Positions 43,809 to 53,070 of a stretch of 64,000 bases of DNA are shown in pieces. The first letter of the stretch is position 1. Each line of letters begins with the position of its first letter. The stretch comes from Ricinus communis (Eukaryota > Streptophyta > Magnoliopsida > Malpighiales > Euphorbiaceae): contig NC_063258.1 of NCBI RefSeq assembly GCF_019578655.1, positions 17,488,802-17,552,801 of the forward strand. The letters are read 5' to 3'. The notes under the pieces were generated by a model. The model saw only the letters and a list, made by a program, of their open reading frames with translations. It made no database searches and was not told the DNA's origin. The position numbers and the translations under genes were made by a program.

Positions 43809-44646
43809 ATGCATGTAAGGAAGAACTCATGTTGTTTTTAATTAATCCAAGCATAATACTATCCAGAATTCGAGCGCTCTCATGTCTAAAATGCATATAA
43901 TGAAGTAATTTGTATCATAGTATTTTTAGGTAGGCCCACGAAAATTTACCCTTGTTTTTATTAAGTTGGCTCATAAAATTTATGACTATGAGAGTTGTTG
44001 CCCAATCAACTCCTTTGTCGTTCTTGAATTGACTTTAGTTTATCTATCTTTCTGTATTTATTTATTCATATTTAGCATCTAGTTTCTTCTTCTTATGGAA
44101 TGAAGGCTTTCGCACTATAAAAACCACATGCAACTGAATACTTGAGGCTAATGAGCATATTATTTCAGTTTTCTACCTTGTCGGTTATCAAGTTATAGGT
44201 TCTTTGAAGAACTTTTTGGACTTAATCAACATTCGCTCTAGCGAGCATATTCTCACGTCCATCCTTTCTCTTGTGTTCTTTGTTTACCTTTGTGTTTAAA
44301 TCAATTCCGTTTGATCCTTATGATTAGCCATATGGAAGAGAATAAAGAAGTTTTGATTGCTTTCCTTATTGAATATGAAATCCTACCGATATTCTCATTT
44401 TTTTTGTTTATCTTATGTCTCTTTTCTAATATCTATCTAGTATGATGGTTTGGTTTTATTTGGAAGCATAAACATGAGTGTGGAATGAAAGCGTATGGAA
44501 GCAGCAATCATAGGCACCTATTTAATGGTTCGACGAAAGCGAAGAAAGAAAATTAGCTGATCATGTATTGATATCATTCTTCAAATGATCACGAATGAAT
44601 CTTTTGGACGAAAGAGGGAACGATCAGAATCAAGGCACGCCCAAAT
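43809..44646 (+). repeat. Repeat R, continuing right of E
   Basis: Continues the sequence interrupted by E. It matches the inverse of 48504-49600 over most of its length (GAGGCTAATGAG, TGAGAGTTGTTGNCCAATCAA, AAGAAAGAAAATTAG). No coding region is visible. The end near 44646 is joined to a piece of element S. Confidence 0.75.
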
Positions 44647-44908
44647 TGATACGAACATGGCTAACTTATGCCTAAACCGTATTTAATGTTGATGTCTTCA
44701 CCAAGGATCATTCACCTAATCAAGCAAAGGAACTCTAACTCCTAACAGGACCCTTAAATAACTTATACCTAAGAACCTTAATTATAAAGAATTAAAAGTT
44801 GTTTAATATAAATAAGTTTAGGTTAAACTAAGTTTGTAAAATATCAAGCCTTCACTTGATAAATTCACCAAGTTCATAAAGAACAAAAGAAGAGAATTGA
44901 CTCCAAAG
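44647..44908 (-). mobile_element. Fragment of element S
   Basis: Matches 15045-15308 from TGATACGAAC(A)TGGCTAAC to AATTGACTCCAAA, then stops abruptly where chromovirus sequence begins. Confidence 0.65.
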
Positions 44909-45129
44909 TAAATTAGAGAAAGAAATGGTTGACACTGAAAATGCCAAGCGTGTTATTGAACCACCCAAGAATGGTAAAGATAGCGGTAATCAAGCAAGTG
45001 AGCAACCTAAACTAAAGAAAGGTAGTTTATTGTAAGAAGTGAGATTAGGCATTCATTACATACTGATCGGATAGTTTTTTTGGTTACTTGAAAAGATGTA
45101 TATTTGAACACTGCTGACCTTGATCTTTC

Positions 45130-45965
45130 CTTACCGAGTATGTTTACTAACCTATTATAGGAGTTAGATGATGTTCTTCCTGAAAAAATGCCAATCGATT
45201 TACCACCAGAAAAGGGTATAGAACATCAAATCGACTTCGTGCCCAGGGTTGCCATACCAAATAGGCTAGCCTATCGACGCAATCCCAAGGAAAAAAGAGG
45301 AGCTTCAGTGGTAAGTGGATGAGCTAATGGCAAAGGGTAAATGCGTGAGAGCTTAAGTCCTTGTGCGGTTCTAGTGATTTTGGTTCCAAAAAAGATGGCA
45401 TGTGGAGAATGTGTGTAGACTGCGTGCAATTAACAAAATAACGATAAATAATTGTCATCCTATCCCTAGGTTAGATGATATGCTTGATAAGCTGCATGGT
45501 GCATGTCTTTTTACTAAGATAGATTTGCGAAGTGGGTACTATTAGATTCGCATGAAAACTGGGGATGAGTGGAAAACAGCTTTCAAGACCAAATATGGTC
45601 TATATGTGTGGTTAGTTATTCCATTTACGTTAACAAATGCACCTAATACATTCATGAGATTAATGAACCATGTATTGCATGAACTTCTTGGTAAACTTGT
45701 AGTTGTATATTTTGATGACATCTTGATTGATTCTAAGAATCTTGATAATCATGTTTTTCATGTTAGATGTGTCTTAGAAGTTCTTAGGAAGGAGAGGTTG
45801 TTTGCCAATCTTAAAAAGTATAGTTTTTGTTTAGATCGAGTCATTTTTCTTGGCTTTGTAGTTAGTTCTAATGATTTAAAGGTTGCTAAAAAAAAGGTTA
45901 AAGCCCTCAAAGAATGATCGACACGTCAGAATATTAGCCAAGTTAGATGTTTCCATGGTTTGGCT
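45130..45965 (+). pseudogene. Element G reverse transcriptase
   Basis: The linker region has GIEHQIDFVPRVAIPNR; after two frame changes the palm reads [53 protein letters not shown] and the catalytic [32 protein letters not shown] and [15 protein letters not shown] follow. A stop near 45916 (Trp or Gln codon) and others break the frame. Residues such as LVIPFTLT for the usual LVMPFGLT show decay. Confidence 0.87.
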
Positions 45966-46560
45966 AGCTTTTATAGGCGGTTCATTAGGGACTTTAGTAG
46001 TTAGACGCACCATTAAATTAGATAATGAGAAAGAATGTTGGGTTTCATTAGGATGACGCACAAGAACATGCATTTAATTTACTTAAAGATAAATTGTGTA
46101 ATGCACCTTTATTGGTTTTACCTAACTTTGATAAGACCTTTGAGATTGAATTTGATGCTATTGGCAATGGATTTGGGGCTATTTTAATGCAAGAGGGAAG
46201 GCCCATATGTTACTTTAGTGAGAAATTGAATGGGGCAGCATTGGGATACCCAACATATGATAAGGAGCTATATGCATTGATTCGTGCATTGCAAACTTGG
46301 CAACATTATTTGTTGCTTAATGAGTTTCTAATACACATAGATCATGAGTCTTTGAAGTATTTCAAAGGGCGAGATAAGCTGAATCGAAGGAATGCAAAGT
46401 GGATGGAATTCATTGAGACCTTTCTATACTCTTGATGATGCTTTGAAGTGTACTCTTGATGATGCAATGTGGTTGTTGGTGCTTTATCTCGAAGTTATGC
46501 ACTTCTTAATACTCTTGATTCTAAGTTATTGGGATTTGAGTATATAAAATAATTATTTTT
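45966..46560 (+). pseudogene. Element G RNase H
   Basis: The segment at 46094-46435 has [20 protein letters not shown] (first Asp), [18 protein letters not shown] (Glu) and [15 protein letters not shown] (second Asp), the RNase H triad of Ty3/gypsy elements. Before it, GLASFYRRFIRDFSS is the RT connection; after it a stop and a short tandem of TCTTGATGATG precede the tether ALSRSYALLNTLDSK. Confidence 0.85.
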
Positions 46561-46569
46561 GATGATTTA

Positions 46570-47778
46570 GATTTCGGCAAAAGTGTATGGTGTGTGTAAT
46601 AATGGAGCTGCCTTTTATGATTTCTATGTGTTTGAAAGGTTTTTGTTTAACAAAAACTCATTGTGTGTGCCAAATTGCTCTTTACGTGTGGTATTGATTA
46701 AGGAGGCACATGGTGGTGGATTAATGGGTCACTTTCAGATAAGTAAGACCTATGATATTATTTTGGAGCATTTGTTTTGGCCTGGCATGAAATGAGATGT
46801 ACAAAGGGTTTGTAATAAATGTGTTGTTTGCATACAGGCTAAATCCAAATTGATATTCCTTGGGTTATATGCACCTTTACCTGTTCTTGATATGCCTTGG
46901 AGTGATTTGTCTATGGATTTTATACTTGGTTTGCCTAGAATTAGGAAGGGTAGAGGTAGCATATTTGTTATTGTGGATAGATTTAGTAAGATGGCTCATT
47001 TCATTCCTTATTATAAAATAAATGATGCATGTCATATTGTTGAATTATCTTTTAAGGAAGTTGTGTGTTTGCATGGTGTACCTAAGACCATTGTTAGTGA
47101 TAGGCATGTGAAATTTTTGAGTCATTTTTAGCATGGCGTTGTGGGCTAAATTAGGCACTAACTTACTCTTTTCTACTACATGCCATCTATAAACAGACTG
47201 AGGTAGTTAATAGAACCTTGGTGCAATTGCTTCGTGCTTTAATTTCTAGGAATTTTAAGTCTTAGGAAGATTTATTGCCATATGTGGAATTTGCTTATAA
47301 TAGGGTTGTTCATAGCATTACACATACTTCACCATTTGAGATAGTGTGTTGCTTTAATCTTTTATCTCCAATTAATTTGATTCCTTTGCCTATTAATAAG
47401 CTTATTAGTATTGAAGGTGTTTCCAAGGCAGATTTATTGAAGAAGATGAACAAACAAGTGAAAGATAGGATTGAGAAGCAAAACGAAATGATAGCCAAAA
47501 GGATAAGCAAAGGAAGACAGAAAGTTATGTTCAAGCCTAGTGATTGGGTTCAGATCTATTTTTGAAAGGAAAGGTTTCCAAACCAAAGAAAGTCAAAATT
47601 GAGTCCAAGGGGTGCTAGTCCATTTCAGGTTCTTGAGAAGATCAATTAAAATGCATACAAGATAGACTTACAAGATGAGTATAATGTAAGTGGTACTTTT
47701 AATGTTGTTGATCTAACTCCTTTTTTATATAGATGATGAGCTGAGTCATGGAAGAATCATTCAAAAGAAGGAGGGAAT
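46570..47778 (+). pseudogene. Element G integrase and C-terminal region
   Basis: HHCC zinc region: VLIKEAHGGGLMGHFQISKT, then [13 protein letters not shown] near 46812-46850. The core has [17 protein letters not shown] (first Asp), [15 protein letters not shown] and [14 protein letters not shown] (second Asp). The Glu region is frameshifted at about 47190. YVEFAYNRVVHS and FKPSDWVQIYF follow, then a GPY/F-like stretch (ASPFQVLEKIN, AYKIDLQDEYNVSGTFNVVD) just before the LTR. Several stops, among them one after SHF. Confidence 0.85.
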
Positions 47779-48503
47779 GATATAGATGGGCTAGCACAAC
47801 AAAAGCTTGAAGATGATGGCTTGATGAGGAGAACGCAAGGAAAACTAAGGATGCTAAAGATGCTAAAGATGGGCTAAGCTTGCCACAAGGCCCAATAACT
47901 AGGTCCAGAGCCAAAAAGTTGCAACAAGCCTTAAATTATTATATACAATATTGGGCTAGCAAAGAGAGTTCATATAAAGGCCCAAGATCTATAACTATTA
48001 AGGAGTATCAAGATTAGGCCTTATTCAATCTATTAGAGGTGCAAGCCCATAAGAACCAATTAAGGCTGAAATATGCTTGTCAACCTTAGTTTATTTTTAT
48101 TAAGTTTATTTAAGGCAAAATAGTCTTTCTTCTATTAGTTGTCTTCTAGGGTTTGTTTCCAGTCTATTTAACTTGAACCAAGCCGTATGTTACATTAAGT
48201 TTTGATTATTAATGATATTTCATTGTTCTAGCAACCTTTGCTTGAATTCTTGTATTCTTTTTTAATGCATTTAACACTTATCAAAGATTTTATCTATCTT
48301 TATGGCGTGCTAGGATTAAGGTTTAAAGGACTTAGTCTTCTTTAGGTTCTTATTCTTTTTACAACTTTATAATCTAACCTAGAGTGATCCTATGATTTAA
48401 TTCAATTTGTTAGCGGGTTTCTAGGTTAGTGATATACGGGTTCATAACAATTAGAGTTTGTATATTCTATTCCTAAAGGTTCTTAACAGTTTGCTAATGC
48501 AGG
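47779..48503 (+). repeat. Element G probable 3' LTR
   Basis: Starts TGATATAGATGG after a purine run and ends ...TTGCTAATGCA before repeat R; 725 bp. It contains a frame reading GPITRSRAKKLQQAL, a tail often found where plant chromovirus pol runs into the LTR, and an AT-rich leader. No partner LTR is present, so the right end is less certain. Confidence 0.6.
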
Positions 48504-49600
48504 TCTTCATAAGTCCACAAAGTTCTTGAAAGAACCCATAACTTTATTACCCATAAGGTAGAAAATTAAAATAATATACTCATTAGCCTTATGTATTCGG
48601 ATGCATGTAGTTTTTATAAGGTGAAAGCCCTATTTCCATAACAAGAAGAAACTAGAAGCTAAATTATAAATAAATAAAGAAAGATGAATAAAATAAAGTC
48701 AAATCAAGAACGAGAGAGGAATTGATTGGTCAACAACTCTCATGGTCCCAAATTTTATGAGCCAACTTAAAAAAATAAGGAAAAATTTGAGTGGGCATAC
48801 CTAATAACACTCTGACCCAAATTACTTCATTATATGCGTCCCACACATCAAAATGCTCACATTCTCACTTGAATTACACTTAGATTTATTGAAAACAACA
48901 TGATTTCTCCTTTATGCACATGGATTTACGTCTCGTCTTGCTTGATCATCAAGCTAAGCCCTAATACCACCGGTCAAGCTTTTCAATTGCATTACCATGA
49001 TTTCTTACGCGAATTCTTGTGTCATCAGGAGTCCTCATGCATAGAGAAATAACGAATGATGGAGATCCCAATGGTGCAAATCCTGAATCAAAATACACCG
49101 AGTGTACCTCAATTCTCAGTATTCCCTCTTTCCTTTAAAATATTTGTCTGTGATCATTTGAAGAATGATATCAATACTCGATTAACTAATTTTCTTTCTT
49201 CGCATTTGTCCAAACCTTGGATCGATGCCTATGATTATCGCTTCCATGCGCTTTAACTCATAAATCATGTTTATGCTCGCCAAATAAAACTAAACCATCA
49301 TATTCGATAGAAATTATAAAGAGACACAAAAAGATAAAAAAAATGAGAACATATGTAGAATTTTGGATCCAATAAAGAAACAAATTATGAATCATTTGTT
49401 CTCTTCTATACGGCTAAGTGTAAGGATCAAGTCGAATTAATTTAAACACAAGGGTAGACAGAAAACATAAAAGAAAGGAAGGACATTGATTTCTCGTAAA
49501 GTTCTTGAAAGAACACAACTTGATTTCTAAAATAATATTCTCATTAGCCTCAAGTAATCTGTTCCATAGGCTTTTCATGTTAATATGTCGGGGGTTCACA
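48504..49600 (-). repeat. Repeat R, inverted copy
   Basis: The reverse complement of R at 43809-44646 and 14754-16065. The block around CATTAGCC occurs twice, at 48581 and 49542, 961 bp apart, so R is longer than one unit or arranged in tandem. The uninterrupted sequence near 48880-48960 shows the site that element E entered elsewhere. No protein is visible. Confidence 0.72.
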
Positions 49601-49664
49601 ATTCAAAAAGGGTTCTCAAGCTTATTCATGGGGGACCACTCCTCTTTCTCAAGCTCCATATAGA

Positions 49665-50120
49665 ATGGCTCCAGGTAAGTTGAAAGAGCTGAAGGTACAA
49701 TTGCAAGAATTACTTGATAAAGGCTACATTAGGCCTAGAGTATCGCCTTGGGGAGCATCTGTTTTATTTGTTAATAGAAGGATGGTACTATGAGATTGTG
49801 TATTGATTATAGATAATTGAATAAGGTGACAGTTTGCAACAAATATCCATTACCATAGATTAACAATTTATTTGATTAACTACAGGGAGCTTAGGTATTT
49901 TCTGAGATTGATTTAAGATTCGGGTATCACCAATTGAATATAAAGGAAGCAAATGTTCCTAAAACAACATTTAGAACTCGATATAGCCATTATGATTTTT
50001 TAGTGATGCCGTTTGGGTTAACTAATGCTCTAGTTGCATTCATGGACTTGATGATTGGGGTATTCGAGCCTTATTTAGACAGTTTTGTAATTGTGTTTAT
50101 AGATGACATTCTAAAGGCAT
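49665..50120 (+). pseudogene. Element H reverse transcriptase with internal deletion
   Basis: [20 protein letters not shown] and [10 protein letters not shown] open the domain; after frame changes the segment at 49934-50120 reads [40 protein letters not shown] and IDDIL, the catalytic motif. Directly after DDIL comes [13 protein letters not shown], which in full elements is far downstream: about 110 residues of thumb and connection are missing without loss of frame. Confidence 0.85.
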
Positions 50121-50600
50121 GCTTAACTTCAGCTCCAGTGTCGACAATACCAATGACAAGGCAGGAATATGTTGTGTACAGTGATGCGTCCAAAAATGGT
50201 TTAGGTTGCGTATTGATGCAACAACGTAAGGTGATAGCATATTCCTCTCAGCAATTAAGACCACATGAGTTGAATTATCCTACACATGACCTTGAGTTAG
50301 CAGTAGTTGTTTTTGCTTTGAAGATTTGGAGGCATTATTTGTATGGCGAGAAGTGCTAGATTTTCACAAACCACAAGTGTTTGAAATACCTATTAAGCCA
50401 AAAGGAGTTGAATTTGAGGCAAAGGAGATGGGTTCAGTTATTAAACGATTATGATTGTACCATTAAGTATCACCTAGGTAAAGCTAATGTAGTAGCAGAT
50501 GCACTTAGCAGGAAGTCCTCAAGTAACTTATCTTATATTCGTACTATTAGAATTCCATTGTTACTTGAGTTGATGGCAATAAATATAGAGCTAGCTTAAG
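50121..50600 (+). pseudogene. Element H RNase H
   Basis: [17 protein letters not shown] (first Asp), [21 protein letters not shown] (Glu), then a stop after YGEKC and [11 protein letters not shown], where the usual FTDHK Asp has become Asn, a single transition. [20 protein letters not shown] and [11 protein letters not shown] end the domain. Confidence 0.85.
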
Positions 50601-51736
50601 GCGAGAATCGAGCATTGCTAGCCACTTTGAAGGTTCGACGAGTGCTAATTGATAGAATAAAAAAGGCACAGGGCCAAGATGAGCAATTGGTGAAAATCAA
50701 GGAACAAGTTCAACAAGGTAACCAGGTAGATTTTATGATCTCAGAGAATGATATTTTGCTTTATGGGGGTAGATTGTGTGCACCCAATCTTGAAGTTCTT
50801 AAAAGGGAGGTAATGGAGGAAGTACATAATTTAGCATATGCCATGCATCCGGGAGCACTAAAATGTACCACACCTTGAAGGATAACTATTGGTGGCTGGG
50901 GATGAAGAAGAATATTACAGAGTTTGTGAATAAATGTTTAGTGTGCCAACAAGTTAAAGTAGAACACCAACATCCGATAGGAACATTGCAACCTCTTCCT
51001 ATTCCTAAATGGAAGTGGGAGCATATTACTATGGATTTTGTGATAGGATTGCCTAGGACCCAATAGGGACATGATGCTGTTTAGGTGATTGTGCATAGAT
51101 TGACCAAGTCAGCTCACTTTTTGCCTGTAAAGGTGAATTACTCATTGGATAAACTTGCTAAAATCTACATTCATGAGGTAGTTAGATTGCATGGTGTTCC
51201 TTTTTCTATTATATCATATATGGATCCAAGGTTTACATCCAGGTTTTGGCGGATTTTGCAGCATGCTTTGGAAACTAAGTTGAGATTTAGTACAGTCTTT
51301 CATCCTCAGACAGATGGTTAGTTAGAGAGAATAATTCAAACACTAGAAAATATGCTTTAAACTTGTGTGATGAAATTTCAGGGTAGTTGGCCATTAATGG
51401 AGTTTGCCTACAACAATAACTTTCGTTTGAGCTGGAGGTTGGCAGCTTATAAAGCATTATATGGTAGGAAGTGCAGGACTACAATTTGTTGGGATGAAGT
51501 TGGGGAAAGGCAGTTAATTGGTCCAGAAATTTTATAGATGACAATTGAGAAGATTCAGTTAATACAGGATGGATTAAAGGAAGCTTAAGATAGATAAAAA
51601 GTTATGCAGACTTAAAAAGGGTACTGGTTGAATATATTGTGGGTGAAAAGGTTTTCCTTAAGATTTCACCATGAAAAGAAGTACTACGGTTTGGTAAAAG
51701 AGGGAAATTGAGCCCCAGTACATTGGTCCATTTGAG
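50601..51736 (+). pseudogene. Element H integrase
   Basis: HHCC zinc region: VMEEVHNLAYAMHPGALK, YWWLGMKKNITEFVNKC, LVCQQVK. Core: ITMDFVIGLPRTQ (first Asp), VIVHRLTKSAHFLPVK, and FSIISYMDPRFTSRFW, where the second catalytic Asp (SDRDPRF in relatives) has become Tyr. TVFHPQTDG leads to the Glu region, which keeps ERIIQTLENML after a stop. ALYGRKCRTTICW and a region rich in stops follow. Confidence 0.85.
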
Positions 51737-52063
51737 GTGATTGAAAGGATTGGTTCAGTAGCTTATAGATTGCCTTTACCTCAAGAATTATCTCAAATTC
51801 ATGATGTTTTCCATGTTTCTATGTTAAGTGATCCTAGTCATATTTTACAAGCGCAACCTTTAGAACTAAAGGATAATTTTTCTTACGAGGAAAGACTGGT
51901 TGCCATTTTAGCTAAGGAAGTTAAAGAGTTAAGAAAGAAGACTATTCCTTTAGTGAAAGTATTATGGAAACATCATGGAGATGAGGAAGCAAATTGGGAG
52001 CGGATGAAGGATATCAGAAACCAATACTCTAATCTGTTTAATTTTGAGGATGAAATTTCATAA
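51737..52063 (+). pseudogene. Element H GPY/F module and chromodomain-like end
   Basis: IGPFEVIERIGSVAYRLPLP and QIHDVFHVSML form the GPY/F-type module of chromovirus integrases. After QAQPLELKDNFSYEERLVAI the chromodomain-like segment reads KELRKKTIPLVKVLWKHHG and EEANWERMKDIRNQYSNLF. In chromoviruses this domain is thought to direct integration to heterochromatin. The frame is open over 108 codons. WERMKD for the usual WExEDD is a change in the last part. Confidence 0.85.
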
Positions 52064-52075
52064 GGTGGGGAGAAT

Positions 52076-52758
52076 TTTCACACCCATACTCTAAGTATGT
52101 ATTCATCCTTTTAGCATTGCACACATTAAAGCTTGAAGAGTTGGATTGAAATTCAAGGCTCGTTAATATAATTCAATTTATTGGGCTTGAATAAATCTAA
52201 TATGGGCTTAATGAGCATAAAGGAGCACATAATGGAGTTTGGGCCTAATTTGCTCCATCAAAGATGGCCTATGCATGTGACGTAAAGAAACTAGGGATTC
52301 TTACTCCTAATGGTCAGCTACATAGTATTTTAGGAGTATTTGGACTTTATTTTTAGTTATCTCTTTTAGTTAGGATGTTTATCTCTATCCTATTTGAGTT
52401 GTAATTCCTTAATAGCTTAGAATTAGGGTTTTCTAAGGCTACAAAAGCCTACTACGAATTTTCAAGTTCATGGATTGATGATAATATATTTCGTGAGTTT
52501 ATACTTTATTCTTAGTTCTTGTTAGAGCTAATTTGAACTTATCAAGCAATTCATTATTTATGGCGTTCAAATCCAACTTATCAATTTAGAATCCATACTA
52601 AATTGTGGCATCTTCTACCTCTAATACCTTAGGTTTCATAATTAATATACTTGAAGAGTCTAAGCTTTCCATTGACCTAGTTTTAGATAGATCTTGAGCA
52701 ATAAAATCAAACTTGCATATGGGTTTAATTCTTTGATATAGGTTAGGTTCGTATCACA
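52076..52758 (+). repeat. Element H probable 3' LTR
   Basis: Starts TTTCACACCC (TG probably mutated to TT) after AAGGTGGGGAGAA and ends GTTCGTATCACA; 683 bp. AT-rich with no coding sign. No second LTR is present, so the right end is a judgement. Confidence 0.55.
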
Positions 52759-53070
52759 AAATACTCTATTGTATTAAGAAAAATAACCTTACTCTTCACC
52801 AATTCAACTTTTGCATTATCCTTATCATCATTAATGATTTCTTCAATTTTGAATTCACACAAGGATAACGAATTATTGCCTTTCTCACCATCTTTAATCA
52901 TCGTGTCTTTAAAATCTTCATTGACTTCAATAGAGCAATTTACCTCTTTTACATCATCTTGATTGGTCTTAATGTTGGCTTATACTCGACTTTATTTTGG
53001 AGATGCTTAGCATAACTATGAATCGACTCCTTTAATTCTAAAAAATTATATATAATCGAATTAATATCCT
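52759..53070 (-). other. Orphan 312-bp stretch with a coding-like minus-strand frame
   Basis: Between H's LTR and F's LTR. The minus strand has about 70 codons without a stop, rich in Lys, Glu, Asp and Ile (EVNCSIEVNEDFKD, EEIINDDKDNAKVELVKSK). It could be a scrap of a retroelement linker. I do not recognise it. Confidence 0.35.

Larger units (their letters stand above)
44920..48503 (+). mobile_element. Element G: chromovirus-type Ty3/gypsy remnant, 5' truncated
   Basis: A plus-strand pol (linker, RT, RNase H, IN) is followed by a purine-rich AAGAAGGAGGGAA and a probable 3' LTR starting TGATATAGATGG at 47779. Gag, protease, primer site and 5' LTR are missing. The motifs ([18 protein letters not shown], [23 protein letters not shown]-like) are those of plant chromoviruses and differ from the Athila type. 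The chromovirus clade cannot be fixed from these motifs. Repeat R flanks it on both sides in opposite orientation. Confidence 0.82.
49640..52758 (+). mobile_element. Element H: Del/Tekay-type chromovirus remnant, 5' truncated
   Basis: Plus-strand RT, RNase H, IN and a chromodomain-like C-terminus are followed by the purine tract AAGGTGGGGAGAATT and a probable 3' LTR. Gag, protease and 5' LTR are missing. The motif set ([55 protein letters not shown]) is that of the Tekay/Del chromoviruses. RT has a large in-frame deletion. Many stops. Confidence 0.85.
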
